64,000 nucleotides of DNA, taken from Halisarca cf. caerulea (taxonomy: Eukaryota; Porifera; Demospongiae; Chondrillida; Halisarcidae). The notes below the pieces were generated by a model. That model made no database searches. It saw only the letters and a list, made by a program, of their open reading frames with translations, and was not told where the DNA came from. Positions within the stretch are counted from its first letter, which is position 1. Each line of letters opens with the position of its first letter. Where the stretch lies: assembly GCA_963170055.1 (NCBI GenBank), contig CAUJGJ010000303.1, positions 96,201-160,200 of the forward strand, written 5' to 3'. Both the position numbers and the translations under genes were made by a program. Below are positions 8,681 through 21,289 of this stretch, in pieces.

Positions 8681-8956
8681 AAAATTCAAGATTGAAGAGT
8701 TTACTTGTTAAATTGATGATTTGTGTTCTTACATGCAATGATATTGAGCAAAATTTGAGAGTAACACAAAAAATCACTGACAGAATCATGATCGCATGCA
8801 TAAAGCATATACCATGTAATAATACAGTATATACCAGACAACACCTAGTATGTATTACGGTAACCATAATATGTACTATTAGAAGTTTAAATAAATTAAA
8901 ACAATTTGAAAATAAATGTACTATATACTGTAGCTATAGGTTAGGAGCTATATAGG

Positions 8957-10395
8957 TCATGCAGGCAGAACATCTGCAACTGCATCATAAATGCCTGCAC
9001 TGCGGAAGCCATTAATAGCTCTTTACGGCTTTCAATTTCAGTTACTGTTTCTATCAGCCACCTTGCTCCCAACGGCTTCATCACCGAGAGTCAAAGGTCA
9101 ACAGGCTTTACTTAAGATGACACTTTCAGCTGTCAGGTGATTTGGTCTGCATACCAAGACTGAAACTTTGATCTTAAAATATCCTTCACAGGTTTGTTTA
9201 TGCTAAGGTCAAGTGGTTGTAGACGACCAGTACAGTGTGGTGGCACTTTAGCAACCACAATGTTGTTAGATTCTAGAACTTGCAAAAACGTATCTGTCAA
9301 CTGCCCCTTGAATTGATCAAAAATCACCAATGCTGGGTGAGTTGATGGCAGTCCATACTCCTGTCTCGTCTTGTGAAGATATGGAATCAGTATGGTGTGT
9401 ATGTACTTGAGCATGGTGCTCTCATTGGCCCAGTGATTAGGGGTGTACATGACGTACCAGTCCACCGGGAATTTTACGGTCTTTGGAAGGCATGCAGGTG
9501 TTTTCCCAGCATAAATCAACTGTGGAGGTAAAAAGTCTCCACGCACAGAACAAGTAAAAACCGCTGTAATTTGCCGTTTGTCGTCAATAGCAGCAATCGG
9601 CACTTTTGTGGCTCCTTTCGTTTCCAGTGTCTATGAAGACGTGGGCACATAATTTAGGCCTGTATGGTCCCAGTTCAAGATGAGGGCTGGTGGAATGTTG
9701 TCAAAATGAACAATGGTCCTTATGTCGGATAAAAACTGATCCCTAAGTTGAGAGAAATCTTCCGGTGTCAGCTTGGCTTTGGTTGATCCCCTTCTCTTTA
9801 CAAAGTTCAGCCTGCCCAGGAGTCTTCTTGCAATTGGCTTATCAATTCGTAGAGGACCACCATTTTCGACAAGGAGATTGCTATCACTATCCCTGATTAT
9901 CCCCTTGATCATTCCAATAACAACTGAGTTATTGATGACTCCTCCACTATCCCTAATATTCAGGATTACCGCTTTAGCTTTCTCTTCCACTTCTTGACCT
10001 AGCAGCAGTGGACGACCTGAAGCCTGTTTAATTGGTTCTTTCACGTCAGGTACCCTGCCATCTTGACTTCTACTGATTCTGGCAATGGTTAAACAGTGGT
10101 CTTTCTTCCACCCTCGGACCGTGCTCTCCTTCAGGTACAAGCCTTCTTCTACTTCGTAATGGCGAATAGCTGCCGCAATGCCATTCTCGGCCGCATATTT
10201 GGCTATTTTGGCTCTAGTTTCAGCAGAGAGCTTGCCATAAGCTCCTCGCTTCTTTGATGATGACGCCTTTTCAATCTCTTTGTAAACAGCTTGCGCGGTA
10301 GAAACTGGAAGAACCTCTTCCAGGTTATCTGTTGGCTCAGACCTCTTCGCGGGGGTGAAGTAAGACTTGATCGACATCCTGACGGAACACGGCAA
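8957..10395 (-). pseudogene. pogo/Tigger-like DDD transposase, decayed
   Basis: The frame starts at 10395 (MPCSVRMSIKSYF). An N-terminal helix-turn-helix region (KRGAYGKLSAETRAKIAKYA to STVRGWKK) resembles Psq/Tigger DNA-binding domains. The catalytic core shows three aspartates in the usual contexts: LILNWDHTGLNY, ALVIFDQFKGQ and LQPLDLSINKPVKD. TAG at 9631-9633 replaces a tryptophan expected after VPTSS (the TGG to TAG change is inferred); the same frame continues TLETKGATKVPIAAIDDKRQ. After WYADQIT come three more in-frame stops (9133, 9112, 9091), then LSVMKPLGARWLIETVTEIE. A shift near 9018 leads to the family's C-terminal motif INGFRSAGIYDAV and a stop at 8957. One gene, clearly inactive in this copy, with the catalytic residues kept. 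Confidence 0.85.
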
Positions 10396-10538
10396 CTGAA
10401 TACCCTTCCACGGACTATAAACTCTTGCGCTGTGGCATTCTTTTGTTTACTCCCTTGTTGTGCATTGTCTTCTGTTCCAACGGTCCTTTATTGCGATCCC
10501 GGCGTTTTTTTATTATTGCTATATATGTATATCAATAT

Positions 10539-10622
10539 TCGCGGTACTAAATTTTCGCGGAAGCTGAGTTCAACCGCGAAAACCGCGAAAGTTTAGTCCA
10601 GCGAAAGTTTGTACACGTACGG
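10539..10622 (-). repeat. Right inverted end with iterated TTTCGCGG motifs
   Basis: 10583-10622 is the inverted match of 6753-6792 and ends in CACGTACGG. AAATTTTCGCGG in direct orientation near 10550 and CCGCGAAA copies near 10574 and 10583 add subterminal repeats in both orientations, which could form hairpins. Confidence 0.8.
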
Positions 10623-11127
10623 TATTCTTGCATTCTTATGCATGTTTCATGCATTAACAACATCATTAAACTTAAATCTGCGCTGCTTTCTCTAATAAAT
10701 GTTCTGAGCAAGAAACAAAATTAGCTAATTTCTTTTCTAAGTTATTTGCAATTCTTGCAATTTCATGCTATTCTTGCATTCTTATGCATGTTTAACGCAT
10801 TAACAAAGTCATTAAACTTATAGCTGCGGTGATTTGTCAAATAAATTGTTCGTGTCAGAAATAAAAAAAATCGCAAATTTCTTTTCTAAGTTATTTGCAA
10901 TTCTTGCAATTTCATGCTATTCTTGACTTCTTATGCATGATTCATGCATTAACAAAGTCATAAGACTTATATATAGCTGCGGTGATTTGTCAAATAAATT
11001 GTTCATGTCAGAAATAAAAAATCGCACATTTCTTTTCTGAGTTATTTGCAATTCTTGCAATTTCATGCTATTCTTGACTTCTTATGCATGATTCATGCAT
11101 TAACAAAGTCATCAAACTTATATATAT
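10623..11127 (-). repeat. 147-bp satellite, about 3.4 monomers, minus orientation
   Basis: Continues the monomer cut at 6752. From about 10740 the copies carry the same variants as the main right-hand array (TGACTTCTTATGCATGATTC, GATTTGTCAAATAAATTGTT), whereas the copies left of 10740 are of the diverged edge type. The array stops at CAAACTTATATATA, where 104-bp repeats begin. Confidence 0.85.
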
Positions 11128-12049
11128 CTGTGTAACATTGGTTTGCTTGTGTTAATACAAATATTTGGCACTAGCACCACGCACATTCCCAGTGGACACA
11201 CATGAAGTTTCTGAAGTGCTGTTGGCGTATCTGTGTAGTTTTCGATATGCTGGTGCTAATACCAATATTTGGCACTAGCACCACGCACATTCCCAGTGCA
11301 CACACATAAAGTTTTTTAAGTACTCTGGGCGTATTTGTGTAGTTTTGGATATGCTATGCTAATATCAATATTTGGCACTAGCACCACGCACATTCCCAGT
11401 GGACACTCATAAAGTTTCTGAAGTGTTGTGGGCATATCTGTGTAATGTTAAATATGCTGGTGTTAAGACCAATATTTCGCACTAGGACCACGCACATACC
11501 AAGTGGACAAACATGAAGTTTTTGAAGTGCTGTGGGCGTATTTGTGTAGGGTTGGATACGCTGGTGCTAATTCCAATATTTGGCACTAGCACCACGCATA
11601 TTCCCAGTAGACACGCATAAAGTTTCAGAAGTACTGTGGGCGTATTTTTGTACTGTTGGATATGGTGGTTCTAAAACCAATATTTGGTACTAACACCACG
11701 CACATTCCCAAACATGAAGTTTCTGAAGTGTTGCGGGCATATCTGTGTAGTGTTAAATATGCTGGTGTTAAGACCAATATTTGGCATTAGCACCATGCAC
11801 ATTCCCAGTGGAAGCACATTAAGTTTCTGTAGTGCTGTGGGCATATTTATGTAGTGTTGGATATGGTGGATCTAAGACCAATAATTGGCACTAAAACCAC
11901 GCACATTCCCAGTGGACACACATGAAGTTTCTGAAGTGCTGTGAGCATATTTGTGTAGTGTTGGATATGGTGGTTCTAAGACCAATATTTGGCACTATCA
12001 CCACGCACATTGTCAGTGGACACACATGAAGTTTCTGAACTGCTGTGGG

Positions 12050-13140
12050 CGCATTTATGTAGTTTTGGATATGGTGGTTCTAAGACCAATATTTGGAGTA
12101 GCACCACACACATTCCCAGTGGACACACATGAAGTTTCTGGAGTGCCGTTGGTGTATCTGTGTAGCATTGGATATGCTTGTGTTAATACAAATATTTGGC
12201 ACTAGCACCACGTACATTCCCAGTGGACACACATGAGGTTCCTGAAGTGCTGTGGGCGTATCTGTGTAGTGTTGGATACGCTGGTGCTAATACCAATATT
12301 TGGTACTAACACCACGCACATTCCCAGTGGACACACATAAAGTTTCTGAAGTACTGTGGGCGTATTTGTCTAGTGTTGGATATGTTGGTTCTAAGACTAA
12401 TATTTGGCACTAGCGCCACGCACATTTCCAGTGGACACGCATTAAGTTTCTGAAGTACTGTGGGCGTATTTGTGTACTGTTGGATATGGTGGTTCTAAGA
12501 CCAATATTTGGTACTAGCACCACGCACATTCCCACACATGAAGTTTCTGAATTATTGCGGGCATATCTGCGTAGTGTTAAATATGCTGGTGTTAAGACCA
12601 ATATTTGGCATTAGCACCACGCACATTCCCAGTGGAAGCACATTAAGTTTCTGTAGTGCTGTGGTCATATTTGTGTAGTGTTGGATATGGTGGTTCTAAG
12701 ACTAATATTTGGCACTAAAGCCACGCACATTCCCAGTGGACACACATGAAGTTTCTGAAGTGCTGTGGGCATATTTGTGTAGTGTTGGATATGGTGGTTC
12801 TAAGACCAATATTTGGCACTAGCACCATGCACATTGCCAGTGGACACACATGAGGTTTCTGAACTGCTGTGGGCGCATTTATGTAGTTTTGGATATGGTG
12901 GTTCTAAGACCAATATTTGGAGTAGCACCACCCACATTCCCAGTGGACACACATGAAGTTTCTGAAGTGCCGTTGGTGTATCTGTGTAGCATTGGATATG
13001 CTTGTGTTAATACAAATATTTGGCACTAGCACCACGTACATTCCCAGTGGACACACATGAGGTTCCTGAAGTGCTGTGGGCGTATCTGTGTAGTGTTGGA
13101 TACGCTGGTGCTAATACCAATATTTGGTACTAACACCACG
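12050..13140 (+). repeat. 824-bp duplication within the 104-bp array
   Basis: The marker TGCCGTTGGTGTATCTGTG recurs at about 12142 and 12966 with matching neighbours. The interval of about 824 bp equals eight monomers with one 96-bp variant. The limits given are approximate. Confidence 0.6.
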
Positions 13141-16100
13141 CACATTCCCAGTGGACACACATAAAGTTTCTGAAGTACTGTGGGCGTATTTGTCTAGTGT
13201 TGGATATGGTTATTCTAAGCCCAATATTGGGTACTAGCACCACGCACATTGTCAGTGGAAACATATGAAACTTCTGAAGTGCTGTGGGCGTATTTCTGTA
13301 GTGTTGAAAATGCTGGTGATTAGACCAATATTTATCACTAGCACGACACACATTCCCAGTGGACACACATGAAGTTTCTGAAGTGTTGTGGGCGTATCTG
13401 TGTAGTTTTAAATATGCTAGTGTTAAGACCAATATTTGGCACTAGCACCACGCACATTCCTAGTGGACACACATGAAATTTCTGAAGTACTGTGGGCATA
13501 TTTGTGTAGAGTTGGATATTCTGTTTCTAAAACCAATATTTGGAACTAGCACCACACACATTGTCAGTGGATACACATGACGTTTCTGAACTGCTGTGGG
13601 AGTATTTGTGTACTATTGGATATGCTGGTGCTAATACAAATATTTGGCACTAGCACCACGCACATTAAAAGTGGACACACATGAAGTTTCTGAAGTGCTG
13701 TGGGCGTATTTCTGTAGTGTTGAATATGCTGGTGATTAGACCAATATTTATCACTAGCACGACACACATTCCCAGTGGACACACATGAAGTTTCTGAAGT
13801 GTTGTGGGCGTATCTGTGTAGTTCTAAATATGCTAGTGTTAAGACCAATATTTGGCACTAGCACCACGCACATTCCTAGTGGACACACATGAAATTTCTG
13901 AAGTACTGTGGGCATATTTGTGTAGAGTTGGATATTCTGTTTCTAAGACCAATATTTGGAACTAGCACCACACACATTGTCAGTGGATACACATGACGTT
14001 TCTGAACTGCTGTGGGAGTATTTGTGTACTATTGGATATGCTGGTGCTAATACAAATATTTGGCACTAGCACCACGCACATTAAAAGTGGACACACATGA
14101 AGTTTCTGAAGTGTTGTGGGCGTATCTGTGTAGTGTATAATATGCTGGTGCTAATACCAATACTTTGTACTAGCACCACGCACATTCCCAGTGGACACAC
14201 ATGAAGTTTCTGAATTGCTGTGGGGGTATTTGTGTACTATTGGATATGCTGGGGGTAACACAAGTATTTGGCACTAGCACCACGCACGTTCAATGTGGAC
14301 ACACATGAAGTTTCTGAAGTGCTGATGGCGTATTTGTGTAGCGTTGGATACGCTGGTGCTAATACCAATATTTGGCACTAGCACCACGCACATTCCCAAT
14401 GGACACACATGAGGTTTTTGAAGAGCTGTGGGCGTATTTGTGTAGTGTTGGATATGGTTGTTCTAAGACCAAAATTTGGCACTAGCACCATGCACATTCC
14501 CAGTGGACACGCATGAAGTTTCTTAAGTGCTGTGGGCGTATTTGTGTACTATTGGATATGCTGGTCCTAATACCAATATTTGGCACTAGCACCATGCACA
14601 TTCCCAGTGGACACACATGAGGTTTCTGACGAGCTGTGGGCGTATTTGTGTAGTGTTGGATATGGTTGTTCTAATACCAATATTTGGTACTAGCACCACG
14701 CACATTGTCAGTGGATACACATGAAGTTTCTGAAGTGCTGTGAGCGTATTTGTGTAGTGATGAGTATGGTGGTTCTAGACCAAAATATGGCACTAGCACC
14801 ATGCACATTCGCAGTGGACGCGCATGAAGTTTCTTAAGTGCTGTGGGCGTATTTGTGTACTATTGGATGTGCTGGTGATTAGACCAATACTTGGCACTAG
14901 CACCACGCACATTGCCAGTGGACACACATGAAGTTTCTGAAGTGTTGTGGGCGTATCTGTGTAGTGTTAAATATGCTGGTGTTAATACAAATATGTCGCA
15001 CTAGCAACACGCACATTCCCAGTGGATACACATGAAGTTTCTGAAGTGCTGTGGGCATATTTGTGTACTGTTGGATATGGTGGTTCTAAGACTAATATTT
15101 GGTACTAGCACCACGCACATTCCCACACATGAAGTTTGTGAAGTGTTGTGGGCATATCTCTGTAGTGTTAAATATGCTGGTGTTAATACCAATATTTGGC
15201 ATTAGCACCACGCACATTCCCAGTGGAAGCATATCAAGTTTCTGTAGTGTTGTGGGCATATTTGTTTAGTGTTAGATATGGTGGTTCTAAGACCAATATT
15301 TGGCACTAAAACCACGCACATTCCCAGTGGATAAACATGAAGTTTCTGAAGTGCTGTGAACATATTTGTGTAGTGTTTTATATGCTGGTGCTAATGCCAG
15401 TATTTAACACTAGCACCACGCACATTGCCAGTGGACACAAATGAGGTTTGTGAAGAGCTGTGGGCGTATTTGTGTAGTGTTGGATATGGTTGTTCTAAGA
15501 CCAATATTTGGTACTAGCACCGCGCACATTGTCAGTGGATACACATGAAGTTTCTGAAGTGCTGTGGGCGTAATTGTGTACTATTGGATATGCTGGTGCT
15601 AATACAAATATTTGGCACTAGTACCACGCACATTCATTGTGGACACACATGAAGTTTTTGAAGTGTTGTGGGCGTATCTGTGTAGTGTATAATATGCTGG
15701 TGCTAATGCAAATACTTGGCACTAGCACCACACACATTCCCAGTGGATACACATGAAGCTTCTGAAGTGCTGTGGGTATATTTGAGTAGTGTTGGATATG
15801 TTGGTTCTAAAATCAATATTTGGCACTAGCACCACGCACATTCCCAGTGGACACACATGAAGTTTCTGAAGAGCTGAGGGCATATTTATGTAGTGTTGGA
15901 TATGGTGGTTCTAAGACCAATATTTGGAACTAGCACCATGCACATTGTCAGTGGATACACATGAATTTTCTGAAGTGCTGTGGGCGTAATTGTGTACTAT
16001 TGGATATGCTGGTGCTAATACAAATATTTGGCACTAGTACCATGCACATTCATTGTGGACACACATGAAGTTTTTGAAGTGTTGTGGGCGTATCTGTGTA

Positions 16101-16330
16101 GTGTATAATATGCTGGTGCTAATGCAAATACTTGGCACTAGCACCACGCACATTCCCAGTGGATACACATGAAGCTTCTGAAGTGCTGTGGGTATATTTG
16201 AGTAGTGTTGGATATGTTGGTTCTAAAATCAATATTTGGCACTAGCACCACGCACATTCCCAGTGGACACACATGAAGTTTCTGAAGAGCTGAGGGCATA
16301 TTTATGTAGTTTTGGATATGGTGGTTCTAA

Positions 16331-19300
16331 GACCAATATTTGGAACTAGCACCATGCACATTGTCAGTGGATACACATGAAGTTTCTGAAGAGCTGTGGG
16401 CATATTTATGTAGTTTTGGATATGGTGGTTCTAAGACCAATATTTGGCACTAAAACCATGCACATTCCCAGTGGACACACATGAAGTTTCTGAACTGCTG
16501 TGGGCGTATTTGTGTAGTGTTTTATATGCTGGTGCTAATGCCAATATTTAACACTAGCACCACGCACATTGCCAGTGGACACAAATGAGGTTTCTGAAGA
16601 GCTGTGGGCGTATTTGTGTAGTGTTGGATATGGTTGTTCTAAGACCAATATTTGGTACTAGCACCGTGCACATTGTCAGTGGATACACATGAAGTTTCTG
16701 AAGTGCTGTGGGCGTATTTGTGTACTATTGGATATGCTGGTGCTAATACAAATATTTGGCACTAGTACCACGCACATTCAATGTGGACACGCATGAAGTT
16801 TTTGAAGTTTTGTGGGCGTATCTGTGTAGTGTATAATATGCTGGTGATAATGCAAATACTTGGCACTAGCACCACGCACATTCCCAGTGGACACACATGA
16901 AGTTTCTGAAGTGTTTTGGGCATATATCTGTAGTGTTAAATATGCTGGTGTTAAGACGAATATTTCGCAATAGCACCACGCACATTCCCAGTGGATACAC
17001 ATGAAGCTTCTGAAGCGCTGTGGGTATATTTGAGTAGTGTTGGATATGGTAGTTCTAAAATCAATATTTGGCACTAGCACCACGCACATTCCCAGTGGAC
17101 ACACATGAAGTTTCTGAAGAGCTGTGGGCATATTTATGTAGTGTTGGATATGGTGGTTCTAAGACCAATATTTGGAACTAGTACCATGCACATTGTCAGT
17201 GTATACACATGAAGTTTCTGAAGAGCTGTGGGCATATTTATGTAGTTTTGGATATGGTGGTTGTAAGACCAAAATTTGGCACTAGCACCATGCACATTCG
17301 CAGTGGACACGCATGAAGTTTCTGAAGTACTGTGGGCGTATTTGTGTACTATTGGATATGCTGGTGCTAATACAAATATTTGGCAATAGCACCGCTCACA
17401 TTCAAAGTGGAGACACGTGAAGTTTCTGAAGTGATTTGGGTGTATTTGTGTACTAATGGATATGCTGGTGCTAATACAAATATTTGGCACTAGCACCAGG
17501 TGCATTCAAAGTGGACTCACATGAAGTTTCTGAAGTACTGTGGGCGTATTTGTGTAGTGTTGGATACGCTGGTGCTAATACCAATATTTGGTACTAGCAC
17601 CACGCACATTCCCAGTGGACACGCATGAAGTTTCTGAAGTGCTGTGGGCGTTTTTGTGTACCATTAGATATTCTGGTGCTAATACAAATATTTGGCACTA
17701 GCACCATGCACATTCCCAGTGGACAAGCATGAAGTTTCTGAAGTGCTGTTGGCGTATTTGTGTACCATTGGATATGCTGGTGCTAATACAAATATTTGGC
17801 GCTAGCACCACGCACATTCAAAGTTGGCACACATGAAGATTCTGAAGTGCTGTGGGCGTATTTGTGTAGTGTTGGATACGCCGGTGCTAATACCAATGTT
17901 TGGCACTAGCACCACGCACATTCCCAGTAGACATGCATGAAGTTTCTGAAGTACTGTGGGCGTATTTGTGTACTTTTGGATATGGTGGTTCTAAGACTAA
18001 TATTTGGTACTAGCACCACGCACATTCCCACACATGAAGTTTGTGAAGTGTTGCGGGCATATCTGTGTAGTGTTAAACATGCTGGTGTTAAGACCAATAT
18101 TTGGCATTAATTAGCACCACGCACATTCCCAGTGGAAGCACATTAAGTTTCTGTAGTGCTGTGGTCATATTTATGTAATGTTGGATATGGTGGTTCTAAG
18201 ACCAATATTTGGAACTAGCACCATGCACATTGTCAGTGGATACACATGAAGTTTCTGAAGAGCTGTGGGCATATTTATGTAGTGTTGGATATGGTGGTTC
18301 TAAGACCAATATTTGGCACTAAAACCATGCACATTCCCAGTGGACACACATGAAGTTTCTGAACTGCTGTGGGCGTATTTGTGTAGTGTTTTATATGCTG
18401 GTGCTAATGCCAATATTTAACACTAGCACCACGCACATTGCCAGTGGACACAAATGAGGTTTCTGAAGAGCTGTGGGCGTATTTGTGTAGTGTTGGATAT
18501 GGTTGTTCTAAGACCAATATTTGGTACTAGCACCGTGCACATTGTCAGTGGATACACATGAAGTTTCTGAAGTGCTGTGGGCGTATTTGTGTACTATTGG
18601 ATATGCTGGTGCTAATACAAATATTTGGCACTAGTACCACGCACATTCAATGTGGACACGCATGAAGTTTTTGAAGTTTTGTGGGCGTATCTGTGTAGTG
18701 TATAATATGCTGGTGATAATGCAAATACTTGGCACTAGCACCACGCACATTCCCAGTGGACACACATGAAGTTTCTGAAGTGTTTTGGGCATATATCTGT
18801 AGTGTTAAATATGCTGGTGTTAAGACGAATATTTCGCAATAGCACCACGCACATTCCCAGTGGATACACATGAAGCTTCTGAAGCGCTGTGGGTATATTT
18901 GAGTAGTGTTGGATATGGTAGTTCTAAAATCAATATTTGGCACTAGCACCACGCACATTCCCAGTGGACACACATGAAGTTTCTGAAGAGCTGTGGGCAT
19001 ATTTATGTAGTGTTGGATATGGTGGTTCTAAGACCAATATTTGGAACTAGTACCATGCACATTGTCAGTGTATACACATGAAGTTTCTGAAGAGCTGTGG
19101 GCATATTTATGTAGTTTTGGATATGGTGGTTGTAAGACCAAAATTTGGCACTAGCACCATGCACATTCGCAGTGGACACGCATGAAGTTTCTGAAGTACT
19201 GTGGGCGTATTTGTGTACTATTGGATATGCTGGTGCTAATACAAATATTTGGCAATAGCACCGCTCACATTCAAAGTGGACACACATGAAGTTTCTGAAG

Positions 19301-20068
19301 TGATTTGGGTGTATTTGTGTACTAATGGATATGCTGGTGCTAATACAAATATTTGGCACTAGCACCAGGTGCATTCAAAGTGGACTCACATGAAGTTTCT
19401 GAAGTACTGTGGGCGTATTTGTGTAGTGTTGGATACGCTGGTGCTAATACCAATATTTGGTACTAGCACCACGCACATTCCCAGTGGACACGCATGAAGT
19501 TTCTGAAGTGCTGTGGGCGTTTTTGTGTACCATTAGATATTCTGGTGCTAATACAAATATTTGGCACTAGCACCATGCACATTCCCAGTGGACAAGCATG
19601 AAGTTTCTGAAGTGCTGTTGGCGTATTTGTGTACCATTGGATATGCTGGTGCTAATACAAATATTTGGCGCTAGCACCACGCACATTCAAAGTTGGCACA
19701 CATGAAGATTCTGAAGTGCTGTGGGCGTATTTGTGTAGTGTTGGATACGCCGGTGCTAATACCAATGTTTGGCACTAGCACCACGCACATTCCCAGTAGA
19801 CATGCATGAAGTTTCTGAAGTACTGTGGGCGTATTTGTGTACTTTTGGATATGGTGGTTCTAAGACTAATATTTGGTACTAGCACCACGCACATTCCCAC
19901 ACATGAAGTTTGTGAAGTGTTGCGGGCATATCTGTGTAGTGTTAAACATGCTGGTGTTAAGACCAATATTTGGCATTAATTAGCACCACGCACATTCCCA
20001 GTGGAAGCACATTAAGTTTCTGTAGTGCTGTGGTCATATTTATGTAATGTTGGATATGGTGGTTCTAA
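16331..20068 (+). repeat. Tandem 1869-bp duplication in the 104-bp array
   Basis: 16331-18199 is repeated as 18200-20068. Shared rare variants sit exactly 1869 bp apart (the GGCATTAATTAG insertion, CACCAGGTGCATTC, GCCGGTGCTAATACC). Only a few differences are visible, such as GAGACACGTG near 17410 against GACACACATG near 19279. It equals 18 monomers with small indels. The near identity points to a recent event or an assembly duplication. Confidence 0.85.
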
Positions 20069-21289
20069 GACCAATATTTGCCACTAAAACCACGCACATT
20101 CCCAGTGGACACAAATGAGGTTTCTTAAGAGCTGTGGGCGTATTTGTGTAGTGTCGGATATGGTGGTTCTAAGACCAATATTTGGCACTAGCACCACGCA
20201 CATTGTCAGTGGATACACATGAAGTTTCTGAAGTGCTGTGGGCGTATTTGTGTACTATTGGATATGCTGGTGCTAATAAAAATATTTGGAACTAGCACCA
20301 CGCACATTCAAAGTTGACACACATGAAGTTTTTGAAGTGTTGGGGGTGTATCTGTGTAGTGTATAATGTGCTGGTGCTAATACAAATACTTGTCACTAGC
20401 ACCACGCACATTCCCAGTGGACACACATGAAGTTTCTGAAGTGTTTTGGGCATATCTCTGTAGTTTTAAATATGCTGGCTTTAAGATTTCGCAATAGCGC
20501 TACGCACATTCCCAGTGGATACACATGAAGCTTCTGAAGCGCTGTGGGTATGTTTGTGTAGTGTTGGATGTGGTGGCTCTAAAACCAATATTTGGCACTA
20601 GCACCACGTACATTCCCAGTGGACACACATCAAGTTTTTCTGAAGAGCTGTGGGCATATTTATGTAGTGTTGGATATGGTGGTTCTAAGACCAATATTTG
20701 GAACTAGCACCATGCACATTGTCAGTGGATACACATGAAGTTTCTGAAGTGTTGTGGGCGTATTTGTGTACTATTGGATATGCTGGTGCTAATACCAATA
20801 TTTGGCAATAGCACTACGCACATTCAAAGTGGACATACATGAAGTTTCTGAAATACTGTGGGCGTATTTGTGTACTGTTGGATATGGTAGTTCTAAGACT
20901 AATATTTGGTACTAGCACCACGCACATTCCCACACATGAAGTTTCTGAAGTATTGCGGGCATATCTGTGTAGTGTTAAATATGCTGGTGTTAAGACCAAT
21001 ATTTGGCATTAGCACCACGCACATGCGCAGTGGAAGCACATTAAGTTTCTGTTGTGCTGTGGGCATATTTGTGTAGTGTTGGATATGGTGGTTCTAAGAC
21101 AAATATTTACCACTAAAACCACGCACATTCCCAGTGGATAAACATGAAGTTTCTGAAGTGCTGTGAGCATATTTGTGTAGTGTTTAATATGGTGGTTCTA
21201 ACACCAATATTTGGAACTAGCACTATGCACATTGTCAGTGGATACACATGAAGTTTCTGAAGTGCTGTGAGCATATTTGTGTTGTGTTG

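Larger units (their letters stand above)
8334..8956. other. Spacer between the two convergent transposon genes
   Basis: AT-rich DNA holding two strong hairpins and an (AT)n run, annotated separately. AATAAA-type signals occur on the plus strand near 8890 and 8910 (TAAATAAATT, AAATAAATG), which may serve as poly(A) signals. Open frames of 80-95 codons overlap here on both strands but cross a perfect hairpin and show no domain. Confidence 0.5.
6753..10622. mobile_element. pogo/Tigger-like DNA transposon carrying a HIRAN-Ulp1 gene
   Basis: A 3870-bp element with 40-bp inverted ends (38 of 40 matching by eye). TA lies on both sides (6751-6752 and 10623-10624), the target of the Tc1/mariner/pogo superfamily. 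The satellite reads CATCC-TA before it and TTCTTGCATTC after it, matching the uninterrupted CATGCTATTCTTGCATTC, so both boundaries are well fixed. Contents in order: inverted end, plus-strand HIRAN-Ulp1 pseudogene, hairpins and an AT run, minus-strand transposase pseudogene, inverted end. Both genes are broken, so this copy is dead. The genes are convergent, so each could be transcribed from its own end. Confidence 0.85.

Noticed and set aside
8625..8955. Overlapping 80- and 95-codon frames on opposite strands
   Set aside because: They cross or abut the perfect hairpin at 8656-8680 and show no domain; the region is a spacer between convergent genes.
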